This document shows positions 58,811-64,000 of a stretch of DNA of 64,000 nucleotides, in pieces. Position 1 is the first letter of the stretch. Each line of letters begins with the position of its first letter. Location of the stretch: contig OY970234.1 in the NCBI GenBank assembly GCA_963714125.1, forward strand, positions 248,001-312,000. Direction: 5' to 3'. The notes below the pieces were generated by a model that made no database searches, was not told where the DNA came from, and worked only from the letters and a program-made list of their open reading frames with translations. Source of the DNA: CAWCAW01 sp963714125. GTDB taxonomy: Bacteria > Actinomycetota > Acidimicrobiia > Acidimicrobiales > UBA8190. A program made the translations under genes and the position numbers.

Positions 58811-60181
58811 TCACCCCCGGCCGCCGAAACCGCCGGCGCCTCCGGTGCCACTGAAACCACTACCGCCCAAACCGCTTCCGCCGAAACCGGTTCCCCCCAG
58901 TCCTGTGCCCCCAAAACGGCCTCGGGTGGTGGCGCCACCCGTCGAGCCCGTGGTGGTAACAATGCGTTCGACCACCTGATCGCCGGCCGCCAGGCCGCTG
59001 ATCACCTGCGTGTCGTCGCCCGATGCTGTTCCCAATGTCACGGCGCGGGTGACCTGCTGGCCGCCTTCGTCGACGACCACCGCCGTGCTTCCCGCGACGA
59101 AGCGAACCGCTTCGGTGGGGACGACAAGGACGTTCTGCAATTCCTTGACGGTGATGACGATGTCAGCGGTGGCTCCCGAGTACAGGCCCGACGGCGACCC
59201 GGTGACGTCGATGACCACCGGGAAACTGGCCACACCGGAACTGTCGCTGGCCACGATTCCGACCGAGGCCACCTGGCCGTAGACGGCGGTGGTGGCACCT
59301 TCGGGGGTGATGGTGGCTTGGTCCCCCGTCTGCAGCTCGCCGATCTCGGTGTCGTCGACGGTGGCGTTCACGACATAGGAGCCCGATCCCACCACCACAA
59401 CCTGCGCCGAACTGCTTGACGAGCTCGAGTCGCTGCTGGCGTCGTCGTTCGATGACGACGAAAGGGGCGACTGCGACGAACTGTTGGCCGCCGACGATGA
59501 GGACGGCGACGAGGTCGACGAGGACGAGGATGTGCCCGACACCTGCTGCCCGACGGTCAGGCCCAAGCTGGCCACGGTGCCGGCGATGGGCGACGTCAAG
59601 GTGGCGTCGCCCAGAGAGTCTTGCGCCGCCGTCAACGACGCTTGGGCCGCGGTCACCTCGGCCTCGTCGGCGGCCAGTTGTGCCGATGATGTCGAAGTCG
59701 AGCTGTTGTCCGCCGACACCTTGGCATCCGCCGAGTCGAGTGACGCCTGGGCTTCGTCGACCTGAGCCTGTAGGGCGGCCGAATCGACGGTGGCCAGGGC
59801 CTGGCCGGCCGTCACTGTCTGGCCGACGGCGACGTCGACGGCGGTGACACGCCCGGAGACTGAAAAGTCGACATCGGATGTGTTGGATGGCGCGATGGTC
59901 CCTGTGGCTGACGCGCTCTGGCTGATGGTCCCGTAGCCAACCGAGACGATGTGAGTCGTCACCGTGGAGGCCGACGCCGGCCTGGTGGCGAACCATGCGC
60001 CCAGGCCACCGCCCACCAGCACCACCACGGCCACAGCGGCGGCAATGCGTCGCCGGCTAAAGAAACGTCGGTGGGGAGATCCCAGGCCCCTGGTCGGATC
60101 CGGAGGTGCGGAGCCGACAGGTGGACCGCTTCGAGTGATCGTTTCGGACGTGGTCATCGCCACGCCATTGAACCGACCCAT
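58811..60181 (-). CDS. HlyD/MacA-like periplasmic adaptor (first)
   Basis: The 456-residue product has one membrane helix (about 46-66), a split lipoyl-like domain (GRVTAVDVAVGQTVTAGQAL and SPIAGTVASLGLTVGQQVS) and a helical hairpin with long Ser/Thr runs between, then a beta-barrel and a Gly-rich tail. It is the first gene of the exporter unit. The start may instead be the ATG at 60157 (MTTSETITRSG); the ribosome binding site does not decide it. Confidence 0.88.
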   Translation of the reverse strand: MGRFNGVAMTTSETITRSGPPVGSAPPDPTRGLGSPHRRFFSRRRIAAAVAVVVLVGGGLGAWFATRPASASTVTTHIVSVGYGTISQSASATGTIAPSNTSDVDFSVSGRVTAVDVAVGQTVTAGQALATVDSAALQAQVDEAQASLDSADAKVSADNSSTSTSSAQLAADEAEVTAAQASLTAAQDSLGDATLTSPIAGTVASLGLTVGQQVSGTSSSSSTSSPSSSSAANSSSQSPLSSSSNDDASSDSSSSSSSAQVVVVGSGSYVVNATVDDTEIGELQTGDQATITPEGATTAVYGQVASVGIVASDSSGVASFPVVIDVTGSPSGLYSGATADIVITVKELQNVLVVPTEAVRFVAGSTAVVVDEGGQQVTRAVTLGTASGDDTQVISGLAAGDQVVERIVTTTGSTGGATTRGRFGGTGLGGTGFGGSGLGGSGFSGTGGAGGFGGRG

Positions 60182-60234
60182 CCTTTGAGGCCGCTGTGGC
60201 CCTCATGAGAGAAGTCTGTAGGTTTCCCGTGGGA

Positions 60235-61605
60235 TCAGACGTGGGCCATGTTGGCAAAGCGCGTGTAATGGTCGACGAAGGCGAGACGCGACACGCCGGT
60301 GGGCCCGTTTCGGTGCTTGGCCACGATGATCTCGGCGGTGCCACGGTCTTGGGAGTCCGGGCTGTAGATCTCGTCGCGGTAGATGAACAGCACCACATCG
60401 GCGTCCTGTTCGATCGAGCCCGACTCACGCAGGTCGGCCAGCACGGGTCGCTTGTCCTGGCGCATCTCGAGGTTTCTCGACAGCTGCGACAGAGCCACCA
60501 CGGGGATGTCCAGCTCGCGGGCCAACACCTTGAGCCCTCGGCTGATCTCCGCCACTTCGACTTGGCGGTTCTCGGAGCGGCTCTTGGAATGGCCGCTCAT
60601 GAGCTGGAGGTAGTCCACCACCACTAAGCCGAGGCCTTCGCGAGCCTTGAGGCGGCGCGACTTAGCCCTGATGTCCATGACGGTGATGTTGGGGTTGTCG
60701 TCGATGTAGATGGGAGCGTCACCGAGGCGCCCAATGGCGTCGGAGATCTTGGGCCAGTCCGATTCGAGAAGCCGTCCATTGCGCATGCGCGTGGCGTCGA
60801 CGCGCGCCTCGGAACACAACATGCGCTGGGTCAGCTCCAGATGGCTCATCTCCAAACTGAACAGCAGGACCGGCACGCGGGCATGGACGGCGGCGTGGTT
60901 GACGATGCCCAACGCGAAGCTGGTCTTGCCCATGGCGGGACGGGCCCCCACCACCACGAGGTTCGACTTCTGCAGTCCGGCCAGGCGGTCGTCGAGATCC
61001 GAATAGCCGGTGGCCACTCCGGTGATGGTGTCGCCCCGCTCGAAGAGGTTCTCCAAGTGGTCGAGGCTCTGGGCCAAAAGCTCACGCAGCGGCGACATGG
61101 TGTCGACGACGCGTCGCTGGGCGACTTCGAAGACCATGGACTCAGCGCGGTCGATGACATCGGCAACGTCCTCGGGCAGGCTGTAGCCGAGCTCGGCGAT
61201 TTCGCCGGCCACCGTGACCAGCCGGCGCAGCAGCGCGTGCTCCTCGACGATGCGGGCATAGTGCAGCGCATTGGCCGTCGACGCCGTGTTGACCTGTAGA
61301 GAGATGAGGACCGACGCGTCACCGACGGCCTCGAGAATTCCGTTGCGACGCAACTCGTCAGCGACGGTGACAGGGTCGGCGGGCTCACCACGGGTGTAGA
61401 GCGCGGTGATGGCCGAGTAGATGTGGGCGTGGGCCGGCTTGTAGAAGTCCTCGGCCCCGCAGCACTCGACGGCATCAGCAATGGCGTCGCGCGACAGCAG
61501 CATGGCTCCGAGCAATGACTCTTCAGCATCCAGATCATGGGGAGGGACGCGCCCACCCACACTTTGGAGGCGATGGATGCGCGCCCCTTCAACTGCCTGC
61601 GTCAT
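60235..61605 (-). CDS. dnaB: Replicative DNA helicase
   Basis: The 456-residue product has the DnaB N-terminal domain (PPHDLDAEESLLGAMLLSRDAI) and a RecA-like motor: Walker A GARPAMGKTSFAL, Walker B LVVVDYLQLM, and the arginine-containing RESGSIEQDADVVLFIYR motif. It unwinds DNA at the fork. No intein interrupts it. It follows rplI by about 220 bp in the conserved rpsF-ssb-rplI-dnaB order. Confidence 0.97.
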   Translation of the reverse strand: MTQAVEGARIHRLQSVGGRVPPHDLDAEESLLGAMLLSRDAIADAVECCGAEDFYKPAHAHIYSAITALYTRGEPADPVTVADELRRNGILEAVGDASVLISLQVNTASTANALHYARIVEEHALLRRLVTVAGEIAELGYSLPEDVADVIDRAESMVFEVAQRRVVDTMSPLRELLAQSLDHLENLFERGDTITGVATGYSDLDDRLAGLQKSNLVVVGARPAMGKTSFALGIVNHAAVHARVPVLLFSLEMSHLELTQRMLCSEARVDATRMRNGRLLESDWPKISDAIGRLGDAPIYIDDNPNITVMDIRAKSRRLKAREGLGLVVVDYLQLMSGHSKSRSENRQVEVAEISRGLKVLARELDIPVVALSQLSRNLEMRQDKRPVLADLRESGSIEQDADVVLFIYRDEIYSPDSQDRGTAEIIVAKHRNGPTGVSRLAFVDHYTRFANMAHV

Positions 61606-61824
61606 GATCCTCTACCCTCGCCCATCTGCCCTGCGGACAACGAGAGGGCAAAGGTGTGGAAATGCGGTCTTCTTACGGGGATGACGCTGTGGACGGGGCA
61701 GGGACATGTGGCCACGCACTGGGGAAAACCTCAGAACGCGGCCATGGACCAGGCATCGACTCATGACGTGCCATGGTCGCAGGGGGGTGTGACAGCCGGG
61801 TGACACTCCGGCTGGGCGCCACAA

Positions 61825-62271
61825 TTAGCTGGCCACTACCTCAATGGTGAGCGTGATATCGACATCAGCGAGGAGGTGCACCGGCACCTCGTGAGTCCCT
61901 ATCGTCTTGATGGGCTCGTCGAGGACAATCTTGCGCCGGTCGATCACCGCTCCCGTCTGGGCTTCCACGGCCTCAGCGAGATCGGCACTCGTCACCGATC
62001 CGAAGAGACGTCCTTCGGTGCCGGCCCGGGCCTTCACGGTGACGGTGGCCTGCGTCAGTACGGCCGAGACCGCTTGCGCCGACTCACGATCATGCGCGTC
62101 GCGCAGGGCCCGGTTTCGGCGCATGGCCGTGGCCTGCGCCTCCACACCGGGTGAGGCCACCAAGGCCCGCCCCGTCGGGAACAGATAGTTGCGGGCGAAG
62201 CCTTTGGCTACCTCGACGATGTCGCCGCGCTTGCCCACTCCGTTGACGTCGTCACGTAGCAATACCCGCAT
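61825..62271 (-). CDS. rplI: 50S ribosomal protein L9
   Basis: The 148-residue product begins with the L9 signature (MRVLLRDDVNGVGKRGDIVE, then VAKGFARNYLFPTGRA) and has the usual helix and C-terminal domain. Its ATG overlaps the last base of the ssb stop (TGATG), so translation is coupled directly to ssb, with no rpsR between them. Confidence 0.97.
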   Translation of the reverse strand: MRVLLRDDVNGVGKRGDIVEVAKGFARNYLFPTGRALVASPGVEAQATAMRRNRALRDAHDRESAQAVSAVLTQATVTVKARAGTEGRLFGSVTSADLAEAVEAQTGAVIDRRKIVLDEPIKTIGTHEVPVHLLADVDITLTIEVVAS

Positions 62272-62744
62272 CAGAAGGGTTCCTCGTCATATCCGTAGCC
62301 GCTTGCGCCACCCGGGGCGTCGGCCGGGGCACGACCCGCAGCCGAGCGAGCCGGGATGCCGGCACCCTCGCCGGCGTTGCGCCGCTCGTTCTTGGTGATT
62401 TGTGCCGTGGCCCACCGGATGCTCGGACCGATCTCGTCCGCCGTGACCTCCACCTTGGAGCGCTTGTCCCCGTCGGCGGTCTCCCACGAACGCTGGTCCA
62501 AGCGGCCGGTGACGATGACACGCGAACCGCGCACCAGGCTCTCCGCCGCGTTCTCCGCCATCTCACGCCAGCACACCACGTCGAAGAACGAGGTGGCCTC
62601 TTCCCACTCCTGGGTCTGGCGGTTCTGCCAGCGACGGTTGACGGCCAGGCCGAATGTGGCCGTGGCCTGGCCCGTGGGGGTGAAACGCAGCTCAGGATCC
62701 CGGGTGACGTTGCCCACCAGGGTCACGTTGTTGCCGTTGGCCAT
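62271..62744 (-). CDS. ssb: Single-stranded DNA-binding protein
   Basis: The 157-residue product has the SSB OB fold (NNVTLVGNVTRDPELRFTPTG, then FFDVVCWREMAENAAESLVR), a disordered linker and a GYGYDEEPF tip, the acidic C-terminal tail that recruits partner proteins. It begins about 24 bp after rpsF. The short linker is normal for actinobacteria. Confidence 0.96.
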   Translation of the reverse strand: MANGNNVTLVGNVTRDPELRFTPTGQATATFGLAVNRRWQNRQTQEWEEATSFFDVVCWREMAENAAESLVRGSRVIVTGRLDQRSWETADGDKRSKVEVTADEIGPSIRWATAQITKNERRNAGEGAGIPARSAAGRAPADAPGGASGYGYDEEPF

Positions 62745-62768
62745 CTCTGTCCTCCTCCGCTTTACCCG

Positions 62769-63098
62769 TCAGCGTCCCGACGGCGCCTTGACACGGCGTC
62801 GTCCGGCAGCGTTCTCAGGTACCCGCATGATCTTGTGGCGAACCACCTCGTCGGCCAGGGTCAGGAAACGATCGAGCTCAGCCGACACTTTGGGCTCGGC
62901 CACGAACTCTGCCACGACGTAGTAACCGTCACGCTTGTGGTTCACCTCATAGGCCAAGGAGCGCTTGCCCCACCGCTCGACGTTGCCGGGGGTGCCGCCG
63001 TTGGTCTTGATGATCTCCAGACCGCGGTCGACCACCGCCCCGATGGCTGGTTCTTCCAGCTCGGCGTCAAAGATGACCATTACTTCATAGGGCCGCAC
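62769..63098 (-). CDS. rpsF: 30S ribosomal protein S6
   Basis: The 109-residue product begins MRPYEVMVIFDAELEE and has the S6 features GVVERGLEIIKTNGG-like spacing and WGKRSLAYEVNHKRDGYYVV. It is the first gene of the rpsF-ssb-rplI-dnaB operon. The C-terminal RRRVKAPSGR tail is slightly extended and basic. S6 normally binds S18, whose gene is absent here. Confidence 0.96.
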   Translation of the reverse strand: MRPYEVMVIFDAELEEPAIGAVVDRGLEIIKTNGGTPGNVERWGKRSLAYEVNHKRDGYYVVAEFVAEPKVSAELDRFLTLADEVVRHKIMRVPENAAGRRRVKAPSGR

Positions 63099-63260
63099 GG
63101 AGCAGCCTCCTCCCTCCGGACCCGACGCGGCGCGCCGGGGCCCCGCTCAAGCGGAGCAGGGTGTGCATTCGACCAGCGCCGGGGTGATCTCCGGCTCGGC
63201 CGCCGCACATCGTAGCCCGCCGACGCTCAGACCAACACCGGCACGCCATAACCTGATGGC

Positions 63261-63851
63261 ATGAGGATTCCCACGGCTCAACCTGGGCAACGCCCCAGCC
63301 CCGGGTCCACCGGGAGCCGGCGGCCCGAGGTGACGTGGCGCTTGCGCCGCTCGCCCGTGCTTCGACAGGTCTTGTTTTCGATGGCCCGTATATGCGCCGT
63401 GCTGGTGGGAGTGGTCGTCCTCATCACCGCCGCCCTGGTGGAGCTATCGGGCCACCCCGTGGCCTGGAGCGTGATCGGTTTCCTGTTCGCGGCCGCTCCC
63501 CTGGCCGGGTTAGCCGGGGCGTTGGCGGTAGCCCTGCGCGCCGCGGTGGCGGCCGGGCCCGGGTGGATCGGCGTGCGCTTCGTGCGCCGGTGGAGGGTCA
63601 TCGATCTGGGCCAGGTCCGCACGGTGCGGTTCGTGGACTCGTCCGGCTTCGGGAGGTTCGGGGGCTTCGGTGGGGGGTTCGCCTCGCCGCGCGTCGTACT
63701 CGAAGACGCCGGCGGCGCCACCGTGGAGATCGGCCTCGACGCTCTGGACGCCCCCATTGGCGACATGCTGCGCCACGGGTTCGGCCCTGACACCCAGATC
63801 GACCCCGACGCGGCCCGAGCCCTGGCCCCGCCCGAGGACCCCGACTCCTGA
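63261..63851 (+). CDS. Hypothetical membrane protein
   Basis: The 196-residue product has a basic, proline-rich N terminus, two membrane helices (about 41-63 and 70-98) and a soluble tail with VRFVRRWRVIDLGQVRTVRF, a pattern like PH-type bacterial domains after two helices. It is divergent from rpsF. No family is certain. Confidence 0.7.
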   Translation: MRIPTAQPGQRPSPGSTGSRRPEVTWRLRRSPVLRQVLFSMARICAVLVGVVVLITAALVELSGHPVAWSVIGFLFAAAPLAGLAGALAVALRAAVAAGPGWIGVRFVRRWRVIDLGQVRTVRFVDSSGFGRFGGFGGGFASPRVVLEDAGGATVEIGLDALDAPIGDMLRHGFGPDTQIDPDAARALAPPEDPDS

Positions 63852-63855
63852 GCTG

Positions 63856-63889
63856 CTGACCTGCTGATCTCCGGACCTGGAGAGGTCAG
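63856..63889. terminator. Probable bidirectional hairpin
   Basis: CTGACCT and AGGTCAG pair outside an inner CTCC-GGACCT-GGAG hairpin, with a six-base bulge. It lies between the convergent membrane protein and panB-like gene, overlapping the stop of the latter. Confidence 0.4.
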
Positions 63890-64000
63890 GACGCCGGACG
63901 GTTCCCCGGTCCGGCGTGGTAGGTCTCGGCGTCAGAGGGGAAGGAACCCGATCGCACGTCGGCGGCCCAGGCGGCGGCAGCCTCGGTGGCGATGGTGTGC
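63886..64000 (-). CDS. panB: Probable ketopantoate hydroxymethyltransferase, C-terminal end
   Basis: The frame ends at TGA 63886-63888 and reads back off the window edge, coding HTIATEAAAAWAADVRSGSF, then PSDAETYHAGPGNRPAS. The AADVRSGSFPSDAETYH pattern is what I recall at the C terminus of actinobacterial PanB. Only 38 codons are visible, so the call is tentative. Confidence 0.45.
   Translation of the reverse strand, partial: HTIATEAAAAWAADVRSGSFPSDAETYHAGPGNRPAS

Overview
The window looks like chromosomal DNA of a high-GC actinobacterium, most likely an uncultured member of the Acidimicrobiia or a relative. The evidence is DUF2510, DUF5317 and DUF2142 proteins, an F420-type luciferase-like oxidoreductase, a CYP142-like P450, an MprA-type two-component system and an rpsF-ssb-rplI-dnaB core cluster. 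This placement is inference from gene content; no rRNA or tRNA gene is present to test it.

Region 1 (about 1-26.2 kb) is accessory. It is lower in GC, mostly minus-strand, and rich in proteins without recognisable function. It holds a glycosyltransferase, a ParA-like ATPase followed by a HEPN-domain protein, a three-gene unknown operon, a lipoprotein, an NlpC/P60-like protein, a secreted small protein, a DUF2510 protein and three membrane Ser/Thr kinases with extracellular Ig-like and variable C-terminal domains. One kinase sits behind an FHA-winged-helix gene. A second FHA-winged-helix gene (16442-21022, plus strand) has been destroyed by two IS3-type insertions, one of which carries an IS30 element inside its transposase gene. 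Two kinases share a 1848-bp, almost identical core but have different ends.

Region 2 (26.4-34.9 kb) holds a methyltransferase, PilZ and DUF5317 proteins. It also holds an operon of ECF sigma factor, 151-aa protein and TPR-CHAT protease behind a perfect 30-bp palindrome and a 31-codon ORF. Then come cyclic-nucleotide-binding and SnoaL-like proteins, a Cys-rich ORF, a TetR regulator with several inverted repeats, and a P-loop kinase.

Region 3 (34.9-49.2 kb) is metabolic: DUF2142 and DinB-like proteins, an alpha/beta hydrolase, a secreted pentapeptide-repeat protein, a DUF1214-SDR-sulfotransferase-P450 run that suggests steroid or lipid modification, a DHA2 exporter, threonine ammonia-lyase and an LLM oxidoreductase.

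Region 4 (49.2-60.2 kb) has two MacB-type ABC exporter clusters around an OmpR-type response regulator and its histidine kinase. Region 5 (60.2-64 kb) is the replication/ribosomal cluster dnaB-rplI-ssb-rpsF, with no rpsR in its usual place, a membrane protein, and the probable 3' end of panB.
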